DNA of 41,604 bases, from NCBI GenBank assembly GCA_021414115.1, contig JAIOPD010000040.1, forward strand, positions 1 through 41,604, given 5' to 3'. This document shows positions 25,347 through 35,025 of this stretch, piece after piece. This stretch comes from Planctomycetia bacterium. Lineage in GTDB: Bacteria > Planctomycetota > Planctomycetia > Pirellulales > UBA1268. Made by a program: the position numbers and the translations under genes. Under the pieces are notes generated by a model. That model did not search any database. It was not told the DNA's origin and worked only from the letters and a program-made list of their open reading frames with translations. How positions within the stretch are numbered: the stretch's first letter is position 1; each line of letters opens with the position of its first letter.

Positions 25347-26657
25347 CTACTCGTTGACGTAGGTCTCGAGGAACCGGGCGAGCTTGTGGAAGTCGCAGCC
25401 GCGCTCGACGTAGCGGACGACCGTCACGAGCGTGTTGGGATCGACGAGCTCCTCGAACGGCACGTAGTTAAGGTCGAGCTGCCCCGACACGCTCACCATC
25501 ACGCCGTTGAGCCCCCGCTCGGCCAGCGCCCGGTAGCCGCCCACGCCGAGCTGACTGCCGAGCATGACGTCGAAGGCGTGGGGCTTGGCACAGCGGGCCT
25601 CGTAGCCGAGCTGCAGGCCCACGATCTTCCGCGACCGGCCGGTCTGCTTCTTGAATTCGTCCGAGACGAGCTTCGCGAACATGCGGCCGAGCTGGACGTG
25701 CGAAATCGAGATGTGGCCGTGGTCGTCACGGGGAATGCCCTCGAGCGACTTGGCGGGCAGGTATTCGGCGAGGCCCTCGGCCATCACGATCACGCCGTAC
25801 TGCTTCCCTTCTTGCTCCTCGCGGACCCGCATCGTCTTCACGATCCGGCCGATCACCGCGTCGATGTTCATCACCGGCTTGACCCGTGTCTGGCCGTTCG
25901 GATCGGTGACCGTCTCCTCGCCGCGAAACTTGCCGTGGATGTCCTCCACGCTGATCACGAGGCTCGCCTCGCCGGCGATGGCGGCCCCGTAGGAGAGCCA
26001 GCCGGCGCTGCGGCCCATCGTCTCGCAGAGGAAGTAGGAACGGCTCGCCTCTGCATCGTAGAGCAGGTTGCGGATCTCGCCGCCGAGCGTGTCAACGGCG
26101 GTGAAGTAGCCGAAGGTGAAGTCGATCCCCATGTAGTCGTTGTCGATCGTCTTCGGCAGATGGACGACCGGGATCCGCTTGGCATCGGCGGGCAGCCGAT
26201 CCTGATAGAGCTTGAACTTGTTGGCGGTCTTGAGGGTGTCGTCGCCGCCGATCGAGATCAGGGCTTCGACGCCGAGCGACCGCAGCCCCTCGTAGACGTT
26301 CTTGAGCGGCTGCACCCGCTCCGCATCGTCGAAGTGGCTGGGATGGGAGACGTGCTTGCCGGGATTGGTGCGGGCCGTGCCGATCATGATGCCCTGACCG
26401 CTCCGCGTCCGCTTGAGGAACTCCGACGCGATCTTGATGTAGTCGCGGCCCTCGACGAGCGGCTTCGCCGGTGAGAAATCGGCGAGCGACGAGTAGCCGT
26501 GCTTCATGCCGATCACTTCGGTGCCTTCCCGCATGAACGACGTGGCCGCCGTCGAGATCACGGCATTGGCACCGGGGGCCGGGCCGCCGGCGAACAGGAT
26601 CGCGACGCGGCGGAAGTGGTGGACGGCACGGTCGGGGCGGGAGAGGGACTCGGTCAT
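25347..26657 (-). CDS. pfp: Pyrophosphate-dependent 6-phosphofructokinase
   Basis: A 436-aa phosphofructokinase that uses PPi instead of ATP, allowing reversible fructose 6-phosphate/fructose 1,6-bisphosphate conversion. The PPi class is indicated by ISIGGDDTLK (Asp where ATP enzymes have Gly) and LPKTIDNDYMG (Lys before TIDND). FAGGPAPGANAVI, CETMGRSAGWLSY and VMAEGLAEY complete the active site. Start ATG 26657 lies 17 bp after the accC stop, with AGGAA upstream, so it ends an accB-accC-pfp transcription unit. The gene symbol is by function. Confidence 0.93.
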   Translation of the reverse strand: MTESLSRPDRAVHHFRRVAILFAGGPAPGANAVISTAATSFMREGTEVIGMKHGYSSLADFSPAKPLVEGRDYIKIASEFLKRTRSGQGIMIGTARTNPGKHVSHPSHFDDAERVQPLKNVYEGLRSLGVEALISIGGDDTLKTANKFKLYQDRLPADAKRIPVVHLPKTIDNDYMGIDFTFGYFTAVDTLGGEIRNLLYDAEASRSYFLCETMGRSAGWLSYGAAIAGEASLVISVEDIHGKFRGEETVTDPNGQTRVKPVMNIDAVIGRIVKTMRVREEQEGKQYGVIVMAEGLAEYLPAKSLEGIPRDDHGHISISHVQLGRMFAKLVSDEFKKQTGRSRKIVGLQLGYEARCAKPHAFDVMLGSQLGVGGYRALAERGLNGVMVSVSGQLDLNYVPFEELVDPNTLVTVVRYVERGCDFHKLARFLETYVNE

Positions 26658-26674
26658 GAACGGTTCCTGGGGTG

Positions 26675-28018
26675 TCAGCCGGCGAGCATCCGCTCCACGA
26701 AGGTGGTGTCGACCTGGGCTTCGTGGAAGGCGGTGTTGGACAGGACCTTGAGATGGAGCGGCACGGTGGTCTTGATGCCCTCGATGCGGAGCTCCTTGAG
26801 CGCGCGGATCATCGTGCCGATCGCTTCCTTGCGGGTGGGCTGATGGACGATCAGTTTGCCGACGAGCGAATCGTAGTGGGGCGGCACGACGTAACCCGTC
26901 GTGGCATGCGAATCCCACCGCACGCCGAACCCACCCGGGGCGATGATACGCTCGATCCGCCCGGGGCAGGGGCGGAAGTTGGCGTCGGGATCCTCGGCGT
27001 TGATCCGGCACTCGATGGCATGGCCGCGGGGCGTGATATCGGCCTGCACGAGATCGAGCTTCTCGCCCGCAGCGACGCGGATCTGGGCCTTCAGGAGGTC
27101 GATGCCCGTGACCATCTCGCTGACGGGATGCTCCACCTGGATTCGGGCGTTGACCTCGATGAAGTAGAAGTTGTCCTGCTGATCGACGATGAACTCGACC
27201 GTGCCGGCGGAGTAGTAGCCGGCCGTCTTGGCAAGCCGCACGGCGGCCTCGGCCATCTTCTGGCGGATGGCCTGCGGCAGGCGGGGCGAGGGGCTCTCCT
27301 CGATCAGTTTCTGATGCCGCCGCTGCGTCGAGCAGTCGCGCTCCCAGAGGTGAAAGATGTTGCCATGCTGGTCGCCGAGGATCTGGATCTCGACGTGCCG
27401 CGGCCGCTCGATGTATTTCTCGATGTAGATGCCGGCGTTGCCGAAGGCCGCCTGGGCCTCGGCCGAGGCCTGCTGCCAGGCGCTTGCCAGCGAGAGGTCG
27501 TTGGCCGCCACCCGCATGCCCTTGCCGCCGCCGCCGGCCGTGGCCTTGAGGAGCACGGGGAAACCGATCTCCTTGGCGATCCGCACCGCCTCCTGCTCGT
27601 TGGCGATCAGGCCATCGCTGCCCGGAACGGTGGGCACGCCCGCCTCGCGGGCCAGGGCCCGGGCGGAGTTTTTATCGCCGACCCGTTCCATCGCCTCGGG
27701 CGTGGGGCCGATGAAGCCGATGTCGCAGGAGCGGCAGACCTCGGCGAAGTGGGAGTTTTCCGAGAGGAAGCCGTAGCCGGGGTGGATCGCCTGCACGTTG
27801 CCGATCTCGGCCGCGCTGATCACCCGGTCGATCCGGAGATAACTGTCGGCGGCCTTGGCGGTGCCGACGCAGATCGTCTCGTCGGCGAGCTCGAGGTAGG
27901 GGGCTCCGCGGTCGGCCTCGCTATAGATGGCAACCGTCTCAACACCGAGCTCACGGCAGGCACGGATCACGCGGAGCGCGATCTCGCCTCGATTGGCAAT
28001 CAGGATCCGTTTGAACAT
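26675..28018 (-). CDS. accC: Acetyl-CoA carboxylase, biotin carboxylase subunit
   Basis: A 447-aa ATP-grasp enzyme that carboxylates biotin on Acc[21 protein letters not shown] is the family N-terminus, with [23 protein letters not shown] (ATP loop), [20 protein letters not shown] and [12 protein letters not shown] (catalytic Glu, Asn and Arg). Length is standard. ATG 28018 is clear. It follows accB by 49 bp and precedes pfp by 17 bp. No accA or accD lies in the window. Confidence 0.97.
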   Translation of the reverse strand: MFKRILIANRGEIALRVIRACRELGVETVAIYSEADRGAPYLELADETICVGTAKAADSYLRIDRVISAAEIGNVQAIHPGYGFLSENSHFAEVCRSCDIGFIGPTPEAMERVGDKNSARALAREAGVPTVPGSDGLIANEQEAVRIAKEIGFPVLLKATAGGGGKGMRVAANDLSLASAWQQASAEAQAAFGNAGIYIEKYIERPRHVEIQILGDQHGNIFHLWERDCSTQRRHQKLIEESPSPRLPQAIRQKMAEAAVRLAKTAGYYSAGTVEFIVDQQDNFYFIEVNARIQVEHPVSEMVTGIDLLKAQIRVAAGEKLDLVQADITPRGHAIECRINAEDPDANFRPCPGRIERIIAPGGFGVRWDSHATTGYVVPPHYDSLVGKLIVHQPTRKEAIGTMIRALKELRIEGIKTTVPLHLKVLSNTAFHEAQVDTTFVERMLAG

Positions 28019-28067
28019 GGAGTCTCCCAGGTTGGCGTGTTCGCCGGGGCCGCCATCCACCCCCGGG

Positions 28068-28559
28068 TCACCCCTCCGGGTCGACCTTGATCAGCGGCTG
28101 GCCAAACTCGACCGCCGCGCCGTTCTCGACCAGGATCGCCACCACCTGGCCCGAGACGCCGGCCGGGATCTCGTTGAACACCTTCATCGCCTCGACGATG
28201 CAGCAGGTCTTCTCGGGACCGATCCGATCGCCGACTTTGACGAACGCGGGGGAGTCGGGGCCGCTGGCCTTGTAGAACGTGCCGACCATCGGGCTCTTGA
28301 TGACGAGCATCCGGGCGTCGGCGGCCGATTCCTTGGGGGCCGCGGCCGCCTCGACCGCACCGACTGCCGGACGGACCGCCGGGGCAGGGGCCGAGTAGGC
28401 CACGACCTCGCCGCCCCGACGAAGACGCACGCGGTTGTCGGCCTGTTTGAGGTCGAGTTCGGAGAGATCGTGCTCCTTCATGAGCTCGATCAACTGGCGG
28501 ACTTTTTGGACGTTGAAAATGTCGACTGATTTGTCGACGGATCGCTGGGCGGCACACAT
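28068..28559 (-). CDS. accB: Acetyl-CoA carboxylase, biotin carboxyl carrier protein
   Basis: A 163-aa carrier protein. The C-terminal biotinyl domain is intact: [20 protein letters not shown], then [12 protein letters not shown] with the biotinylated lysine at residue 126. The N-terminal part ([20 protein letters not shown]) is the usual helical region, joined by an Ala/Pro-rich linker. ATG 28559 is preferred, though an AGGAGA about 13 nt upstream is far for it. First gene of the accB-accC-pfp run; the promoter should lie in the 85 bp before 28645, divergent from the next gene. Confidence 0.93.
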   Translation of the reverse strand: MCAAQRSVDKSVDIFNVQKVRQLIELMKEHDLSELDLKQADNRVRLRRGGEVVAYSAPAPAVRPAVGAVEAAAAPKESAADARMLVIKSPMVGTFYKASGPDSPAFVKVGDRIGPEKTCCIVEAMKVFNEIPAGVSGQVVAILVENGAAVEFGQPLIKVDPEG

Positions 28560-28644
28560 GGGCGGGGGCTGGTCTCCTGACGCGGCCAAAACCGGTGGAT
28601 TTCGCGGCGAAGGTAGCCCCTCCGACAGGTTTCAGTCAAGGTAA

Positions 28645-29442
<798 letters not shown>

Positions 29443-29462
29443 GGACGGCGCTCCGGCGTCTG

Positions 29463-30197
29463 CTATCGGGCCCGCATCGCGAGCTGCGCGAGGCGTGTCA
29501 CATCGACGACGCCGTCGTCCCGCGCGATCCAGAGTCGCAGCCCATCCGCCGGCGACACGCGATGACCGCCGGTGAACGAGCCGAAGGCCGGCAGCACGAG
29601 GAGCGACTCCTCGGCCACGAAGCACCGCTCGACGATGCGGTCGCCGCCGGGCGCGCGGAGCGCGATCGTGGGATGGAGATGGCCGCCGATCGTGAAACAG
29701 GTCCGATCCGGCTCCGAGAGGCCGGTGGAAGGCTCGTGGACGAAGTGAAAGGGGGGCTCGTCGAGCGTCCGCAGGCACGAGTCGATCCCGAGCGACGACG
29801 GGATCCTGCCGATGGCGCGGTCGTGGTTGCCGGCCACGAGCAGCACCTCGGTGGCAGGAAATCGCGATCGCGTGGCGGCGAACTCGGCGAACACCTGCTC
29901 GGTGCAGCCGCTCCGCGCGTGAAAGAGGTCGCCGAGGATCACGAGCCGCCGCGCCGACGTGTCATGCACCAGTTGTTCGAGTCGGGCGAGGTCACCCTGG
30001 GCCGAGCCCTCGGGCACCGGAATGCCGGCGCTTCTGAACGTGGCCGCCTTACCGAGATGCAGGTCGGCCACGAGCAGCGTCGCCGTTGCGGGTAGCAGCG
30101 CCGCCCGCCCCGGAAGCAGGAGGATGTCGGCGTCGTGTTTTTGTGTGGTGGAATCAGCGGGATGGATTCGCACGGCCGCACTCCTTTCGCGATGCAT
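29463..30197 (-). CDS. pdeM: Ligase-associated DNA damage response endonuclease PdeM
   Basis: A 244-aa calcineurin-like metallophosphoesterase. LVADLHLGKAATFR, VILGDLFHARSG, LVAGNHDRAIG and GGHLHPTIAL supply the binuclear metal ligands in order. This is the PdeM family that accompanies a helicase, an ATP-dependent DNA ligase and an MBL exonuclease in a DNA repair module; the other three occur on the same strand at 30650-37819. ATG 30197 gives a normal N-terminus; the open frame continues upstream only through 15-bp tandem repeats. A 452-bp repeat region separates it from the helicase. Confidence 0.87.
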   Translation of the reverse strand: MHRERSAAVRIHPADSTTQKHDADILLLPGRAALLPATATLLVADLHLGKAATFRSAGIPVPEGSAQGDLARLEQLVHDTSARRLVILGDLFHARSGCTEQVFAEFAATRSRFPATEVLLVAGNHDRAIGRIPSSLGIDSCLRTLDEPPFHFVHEPSTGLSEPDRTCFTIGGHLHPTIALRAPGGDRIVERCFVAEESLLVLPAFGSFTGGHRVSPADGLRLWIARDDGVVDVTRLAQLAMRAR

Positions 30198-30211
30198 TCT
30201 CGCAGAACCCG

Positions 30212-30271
30212 CGGATGGCGAGGAGTGGGTGGCGAGGCGTCGGGTGGCGAGGCGTCGGGTGGCGAGGCGTC
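30212..30271 (+). repeat. 15-bp tandem repeat
   Basis: Three exact head-to-tail units of GGGTGGCGAGGCGTC (30227-30241, 30242-30256, 30257-30271), preceded by one degenerate unit (30212-30226). It abuts repeat A copy 2. Confidence 0.85.
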
Positions 30272-30403
30272 GGGGCTGCCCGTGCCCCGAGAGCCGGACG
30301 TTCGCTGCGCCCATCCTGGGCTTCGCTCACTCGATGCTGCCTGCGCTTCGGCATCCTGCCTGCGCTGGCCAGCAACGCCGGCTCTCGGGGCACGGGCAGC
30401 CCC
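30272..30403 (+). repeat. Repeat element A, copy 2
   Basis: A perfect 26-bp inverted repeat (30272-30297 and 30378-30403), outer sequence GGGGCTGCCCGTGCCCC, with an 80-bp core nearly the same as that of copy 3 at 37923. It lies in the 452-bp gap between the helicase and pdeM. Confidence 0.85.
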
Positions 30404-30431
30404 TCGCGGGGTCTCGATTGTGTCGGTTGCC

Positions 30432-30543
30432 GGGGAAGCCCGGAGCGCGAGCGACGGGTATACGGGTGGCGATCCGAGGTGGTGATGCGGAGCGGTTTGG
30501 GGTGGAGGCCGTATTCCCCGCGCCTGCGCTTGGGGCTTCCCGA
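30432..30543 (-). repeat. Repeat element B, full copy (reverse orientation)
   Basis: GGGGAAGCCCGGAGCGCGAG at the left and CTGCGCTTGGGGCTTCC at the right; reads as the copies at 34748 and 34903 on the opposite strand. Confidence 0.8.
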
Positions 30544-30613
30544 CGGAAAGCACGCGACGGAAAGCACGCGACGGGAGGGAGCGCGACGGGAGGGAGCGCG
30601 ACGGGAGGGATCG
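30541..30613 (+). repeat. 14/15-bp tandem repeat
   Basis: Two units of CGACGGAAAGCACG (30541-30554, 30555-30568) followed by three of CGACGGGAGGGAGCG or a one-base variant (30569-30613). It abuts repeat B, so tandem arrays flank the A+B pair on both sides. No coding or spacer structure is present. Confidence 0.85.
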
Positions 30614-30649
30614 CGACGCGTGCGGGAGGCGGCGCGGGAGGGCGAGGTG

Positions 30650-33102
30650 TCAGCCGCTGGTCGCCGCGGCCTGCTCCAACTCGCGAGCCATGTCGGTGAT
30701 CTGTGTCAGCCAGTCCTTCGTCGTCAGCCGCGACTGGACAAACTCCGCCCAGATCGGAAATGCCAGCGGCGAGATGCGGGGCGTGTCCACGATTCGGATC
30801 TCCTTCGCGGCGACGGCTTCGAGCGCGTCGTGGAGCCGGCGAAACTCGAACTGCTGCTCCAGCACCTCGCGCCGCGCCTGCGCGAGGAGCATGTTGCCGG
30901 CGTCGTGTTCGGCGAGCACGTCGAAGATCAGGCCGGCCGAGGCCTGCGTTTGCCGATCGCTCTGCTGCGATCCCGACACAAGCCCCGCCACCCGGGCGAT
31001 CTCGCGGAAGTGCCGGCGGGCCATCTCCGTGGAGTTGAGGCAGGCGAGCAGGTCTTCGAGAAGATTGGCCGGCGACAGGAGCTGCCGCCAGGAGCGGTCG
31101 TCGGCGATGATCGCGTCGCGGCCCGCAAGCTCGAAGCCCCAGTCGTTGCAGGCGAGCGTGAGCGTGGCGGGCTTCGCGCGGGCGATCCGCCAGGCGACGA
31201 GCGACGCGAGCCCCTCGTGGACGAGCCGGCCCTCGAACGGAAACACGAACAGGTGGTGGCCATCGCGGCCTTCCCAGCGTTCGACGAGGAGCGTGTCGCG
31301 GTCGGGAAGCCGGCTCCACCGCGACTGGATCTCGAGCAGCGGCAAGACCGCATGCACCTCGCGGGGCATCGTCTTTGCCCGGCCGGGGCGGGTGGCATCG
31401 CCCACGAGGTCGAGCACGGCCGAGGAGAGCAGGGTGGAGAGGGGCATACGGCCGCCGTTCCACCGCGGCACCTGCAGCGCCGTCGTCACGCGGCTGCGTT
31501 TGACCCACGCGGTGAGACCGTCGAACCGAAAGAGCACGAGCGGCCGGCCCGCGAACAGAAACCGGTCGCCTTCGTTGAGCCGCGAGATGAACGACTCTTC
31601 GACCGTGCCCAGCCGGCCGCCGCGGAGCCACTTCACCTCCACCGTCGCATCGCCGGTGATCGTGCCGATGCCCATGCGGTGCCGACGGGCGATCGCCTTG
31701 CTGGCGACATACCAGCGGCCGAAGCGTTCGATGATCTTCGCGTAGTTGGGATACGCGGCGAGGGCCGGACCGCCGCGGGCCGCGAAGTCGAGTGCCCAGC
31801 GCCACGAGGCGTCGTCGAGATCGGCGAAGGCCCGCGTGCGACGCACCTCGGCGAGCAGCTCCTCCGCACGAAAGCCGCCGCTGCAGGCGACGGTGACGAT
31901 GTGCTGGGCGAGACAGTCGAGGGAGTTGACGAGTGGGCGGCGGGCCTCGACCACGCCGTCGGCCACGGCGGCCCGGGCGGCGGCGCACTCGATCAGCTCC
32001 AGTGCGTGCGTCGGCACGCAGACGAGCCGGCCCAGTGCCCCCGGCGCGTGCCCGCTGCGGCCGGCCCGCTGGAGGAGCCGCGCGATTCCCTTGGGACTGC
32101 CGATCTGCAAGACCTGCTCGACCGGTCCGAAGTCGACGCCCAGATCGAGGCTCGACGTGGCGACGACGCACTTCATCTTCCCGCGGCGGAGCCCCTCCTC
32201 GGCCTTCGCCCGCAGGTCGCGATCGACGGAGCCGTGATGGAGGGCGAGCGCCTTCTTCCAGTCGGGACGCGCCGCAGCGATCGCGTCGTGCCACCGCTCG
32301 GCCTGCGAGCGGGTGTTGGTGAAGACGAGCGTCGTCGCGGCCCGGTCGATCGCCGCCACCACCTGCGGCAGGAGCCGCATCCCCATGTGACCCGCCCAGG
32401 GAAACCGTTCCATCGGCTCCGGGATCAGCGTCTCGATCTCGAGCCGGCGCGGGATAAGGGCCGACCGCCCCGCTTCGTTGAAAGGAGCTCGTGCCACTCA
32501 TCGACGATCACGGTGTCGAGGCCGGCGAAGACGTCGTGGGCATCGTCGAGCGACAGCAGGATCGAGAGCGACTCGGGCGTGGTCACGAGGGCCGACGGCC
32601 AGTGCTCCCGCAGCCGGCGGCGGTCGGCGGCCGAGGTATCGCCGGTGCGGACACCGACCGACCAGCCATGGGCGACGGGCTGCGGCTTGGCGAGCGGCTC
32701 TTCGAGCGCTCGCACGGTGTCGGCGGCGAGGGCCCGCAGCGGCGTCACCCAGACGGTGCGGAGACCAGACCGTGGCGTGCCTTCCGCGGCATCGACCGCC
32801 TGCGACCGCGCGATCGCCCCGAGCCAGGCCGCCAGCGTCTTGCCCGTCCCGGTCGGGGCATGCAGGACGCCGCTCGTGCCCGCCGCAAAGGCCCGCCAGA
32901 CCTCCTCTTGAAAAGGAAACGGTTTCCAGCCGCGGTCCGCGAACCAGCGTTGGCAGGCCTCTATGATGTCGGCAGGCCCGGGCGGCAGCGACGTTGCGGA
33001 CGCCCGATGCTTCCGCTCTTTCGTTCCACGCGTCGCCACGCCGTCGCTCCGATTTTCGTGCGCTGCCCGTCTCCCGTAGTCTATTGACGCCTGAAGAGTC
33101 AC
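30650..33102 (-). pseudogene. Ligase-associated DEXH-box (Lhr-like) helicase with internal deletion and frameshift
   Basis: The N-terminal part (33102 to about 32480) has PFPFQEEVWRAF, HAPTGTGKTLAAWLG (Walker A), VTTPESLSILLS and VIVDEWHELLSTKRG (DEXH). The C-terminal part (about 32485 to 30650) continues in another frame with LIPEPMERFPWAGHMG, LVFTNTRSQAERW, VVATSSLDLGVDFG and LQRAGRSGH (motifs IV-VI) and a normal long C-terminal domain. Family members have roughly 45 further residues between DEWHELL..KRG and ERFPWAGH, including helicase motif III (SAT). Here they are gone and the frame is shifted. As written the gene gives a 225-aa fragment and cannot make an active helicase. A recent deletion or an assembly fault at about 32470-32490 are the alternatives. 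GTG 33102 is a tentative start. Confidence 0.75.
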
Positions 33103-33110
33103 GTCATGCC

Positions 33111-33142
33111 GATCCCGTCGCTTCCGCTCCGGGCTTCCTGGG
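33111..33142 (+). repeat. Half copy of repeat element B upstream of the arsenic operon
   Basis: CCCGTCGCTTCCGCTCCGGG followed by CTTCC is the right arm of element B, closest to the variant at 2021-2048. It lies between the divergent helicase and aquaporin genes. Confidence 0.6.
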
Positions 33143-33184
33143 TGAATCTCATGACTGGTTTTTCAAGAACCTGGAGATGATGAC

Positions 33185-33886
33185 GTGGTTGCCGCGATGC
33201 ACAGTGACCGCCGGAAACTGGCCGCCGAGGCGTTTGGCACCTTTGCGCTGGTGTTTGCGGGCACCGGGGCCATTGTCATCAACGAGGCCAGCGGCGGCGC
33301 GATCACCCACGTGGGCGTCGCCGTCACCTTCGGGCTGATCGTGCTGGCGATGATCTACGCGATCGGCGACGTGTCGGGGTGCCACCTCAACCCCGCCGTG
33401 ACCCTCGGCTTCTACGCCGCGCGGAGGTTTGAGGGCCGGCTGGTCGTGGCGTATGTGCTCAGCCAGTGCGCCGGCGCCATTCTGGCGAGCCTCGTGCTGA
33501 GGCTCATGTTTCCGACGAGCGTCACGCTCGGGGCCACGGAGCCCGCGGGTGGGCCGCTGCAATCGTTCGTGATGGAGTTTCTGCTCACGCTCATCCTGAT
33601 GTTCGTGATCCTCAGCGTGTCGATCGGAGCCAAGGAAAAGGGCCTGCTGGCCGGAGTGGCTATCGGCGCCGTCATCGCGCTCGAGGCGATGTTCGCCGGA
33701 CCCGTGAGCGGTGCGTCGATGAATCCCGCGCGGTCGCTGGCCCCGGCACTCGTCGCGATGCGTTGGGGAAGTCTCTGGCTCTACCTCGTGGCTCCGGTGC
33801 TGGGCGCCGTCGGGGGCGTGGTGGTCTGCCGCTCAGTGCAGGCGCCGGGGTGCTGTGGCGGAGCGACTGAAGGGGGCTGTGCATGA
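33185..33886 (+). CDS. MIP-family aquaporin/aquaglyceroporin (arsenic operon)
   Basis: A 233-aa six-helix channel with both half-helix signatures: GCHLNPAVTLG and GASMNPARSLAPA. It starts the operon aquaporin-ArsC-DUF6428, and the stop overlaps the arsC start by 4 nt. In some bacteria an aquaglyceroporin (AqpS type) lets out arsenite made by ArsC in place of an ArsB pump, which fits this order. The C-terminus ends in a Cys-rich tail, GCCGGATEGGCA, with three cysteines that could bind metalloid. GTG 33185 is chosen because GGAG lies eight bases before it; ATG 33197 is the alternative. No ArsR-type regulator gene is adjacent. Confidence 0.88.
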   Translation: MVAAMHSDRRKLAAEAFGTFALVFAGTGAIVINEASGGAITHVGVAVTFGLIVLAMIYAIGDVSGCHLNPAVTLGFYAARRFEGRLVVAYVLSQCAGAILASLVLRLMFPTSVTLGATEPAGGPLQSFVMEFLLTLILMFVILSVSIGAKEKGLLAGVAIGAVIALEAMFAGPVSGASMNPARSLAPALVAMRWGSLWLYLVAPVLGAVGGVVVCRSVQAPGCCGGATEGGCA

Positions 33887-34296
33887 AGAAGGTGTTGTTC
33901 GTCTGCGTCGAGAACTCCAACCGGAGCCAGATGGCGGAGGCGTTTGCTCGGATCCACGGTGCCGACCGCGTCGATGCCGCGAGCGCCGGGTCGAAGCCCT
34001 CGGGTCGGGTCAACCCCAAGGCCATCGCCGCCATGCAGGAGTTGGGCTATGACCTGACCACGCATGCGTCGAAGGGGCTGGACGAGTTCAACGGCCGAGA
34101 GGTCGACGTGGCCGTGACCATGGGCTGTGGCGACGAATGCCCGCTCGTGCAGGCCCGCCAGCGCGTCGACTGGAAGATCCCCGATCCACGCGACATGACG
34201 CAGGAGGAGTTTCGGGGCGTCCGCGATCTCATCGAGCGAATGGTCAAGCAACTCCTCGTCTCGCTCGAAACCACGACCCCAGGGGCTTCGCCATGA
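33883..34296 (+). CDS. arsC: Arsenate reductase, low-molecular-weight phosphatase type
   Basis: A 137-aa thioredoxin-coupled ArsC. The P-loop is CVENSNRS (Cys8, Arg14), and the resolving cysteines lie in TMGCGDECP (Cys82, Cys86), with the IPDPRD motif near residue 103. It reduces arsenate to arsenite, passing disulfide to Cys82/86 and then thioredoxin. Overlaps with the gene before and after (4 nt each) show tight coupling. True phosphotyrosine phosphatases of this fold lack the GCGDxCP segment, so arsenate reductase is preferred. Confidence 0.92.
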   Translation: MKKVLFVCVENSNRSQMAEAFARIHGADRVDAASAGSKPSGRVNPKAIAAMQELGYDLTTHASKGLDEFNGREVDVAVTMGCGDECPLVQARQRVDWKIPDPRDMTQEEFRGVRDLIERMVKQLLVSLETTTPGASP

Positions 34297-34733
34297 CAGC
34301 CATGACCGTCAAAGAGTTTCGCCACGTGCTCGCCGGCAATCCGGACGTGAAGATGCACTGGATGCTGCCCGACAGGTCGTTTGTTCCCGTCCACTACCAC
34401 ATCACAGAGGTCGGCAGGGTTCAGAAGGACTTCATCGACTGCGGCGGCACGGTCCGCTCGAAGACGGCGTGCGTGCTCCAGGTGTGGGTCGCCGACGACG
34501 TCGATCACCGGCTCGAGACCACGAAGCTGGCGGCGATCATGGAGGTCGCCGGCCCGCTCCTGCAGAGCGACGAGCTGCCCGTGGAAGTCGAGTATGAGGA
34601 GGGCGTGATCTCGCAGTATCCCCTCGGGGGCGTCGAGGTCACGCCGGCGGGGCTGCTCTTCCATCTCGGCACGAAGCACACGGCATGCCTGGCGCCCGAA
34701 AAGTGCGGCGTGGACGGCACCGGCTGCTGCTGA
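34293..34733 (+). CDS. DUF6428 family protein (arsenic operon)
   Basis: A 146-aa protein of a family often encoded with arsenic genes. MTVKEFRHVL with MHWMLPDRSFVPVHYHITEV and KDFIDCGGTVR are the recognisable blocks; its biochemical role is not known. The C-terminal HTACLAPEKCGVDGTGCC holds four cysteines, a likely metal or metalloid site together with the Cys-rich tail of the aquaporin. It overlaps arsC by 4 nt. A full repeat B begins 15 bp after its stop. Confidence 0.8.
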   Translation: MTAMTVKEFRHVLAGNPDVKMHWMLPDRSFVPVHYHITEVGRVQKDFIDCGGTVRSKTACVLQVWVADDVDHRLETTKLAAIMEVAGPLLQSDELPVEVEYEEGVISQYPLGGVEVTPAGLLFHLGTKHTACLAPEKCGVDGTGCC

Positions 34734-34747
34734 CGCGATTCTCCGTC

Positions 34748-34856
34748 AGGAAGCCCCAAGCGCGAGCGCGGGGAAAACGTCCTCCACCCCGTCCCGCTCC
34801 GCGCCACCGCGCGGAGAGCCATCCGTATACCCGTCGCTCGCGCTCCGGGCTTCCCG
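34748..34856 (+). repeat. Repeat element B, first of two tandem copies
   Basis: GGAAGCCCCAAGCGCGAGCG to GCTCGCGCTCCGGGCTTCCC. Nearly identical to the copy at 34903. It begins 15 bp after the DUF6428 stop, in the convergent gap before the DNA ligase end. Confidence 0.85.
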
Positions 34857-34902
34857 AGCACGCGCACACCGTCGCGGTTTCTCGCAGGCGTCATCTCCCG
34901 TC

Positions 34903-35012
34903 AGGAAGCCCCAAGCGCGAGCGCGGGGAAAACGTCCTCCACCCCGTTCCGCTCCGCGCCACCGCGCGGAGAGTCATCCGCCTACCCGTCGCTCGCGCTC
35001 CGGGTTTTCCGG
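34903..35012 (+). repeat. Repeat element B, second of two tandem copies
   Basis: Separated by 46 bp from the first copy and differing at only a few positions, including a CCGGGTTTTCC in place of CCGGGCTTCCC at the right end. It ends 13 bp before the ligase stop codon on the other strand. Confidence 0.85.
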
Positions 35013-35025
35013 GGGCAGCTCGCGA

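Noticed and set aside
25143-26474. 443-aa plus-strand frame opposite pfp
   Set aside because: Antisense shadow; the minus strand carries the intact phosphofructokinase.
26672-28090. 472-aa plus-strand open frame opposite accC
   Set aside because: It is the antisense shadow of a fully conserved accC in GC-rich DNA; the translation has no domain and the real gene has all catalytic motifs.
30212-30613. Possible CRISPR array from short repeated units
   Set aside because: Units are contiguous 14-15-mers without unique spacers, and no cas genes are present.
30086-32911. 941-aa plus-strand frame opposite the helicase
   Set aside because: The helicase motifs are on the minus strand; this frame is low-complexity Arg/Glu/Gly-rich sequence running through the repeats.
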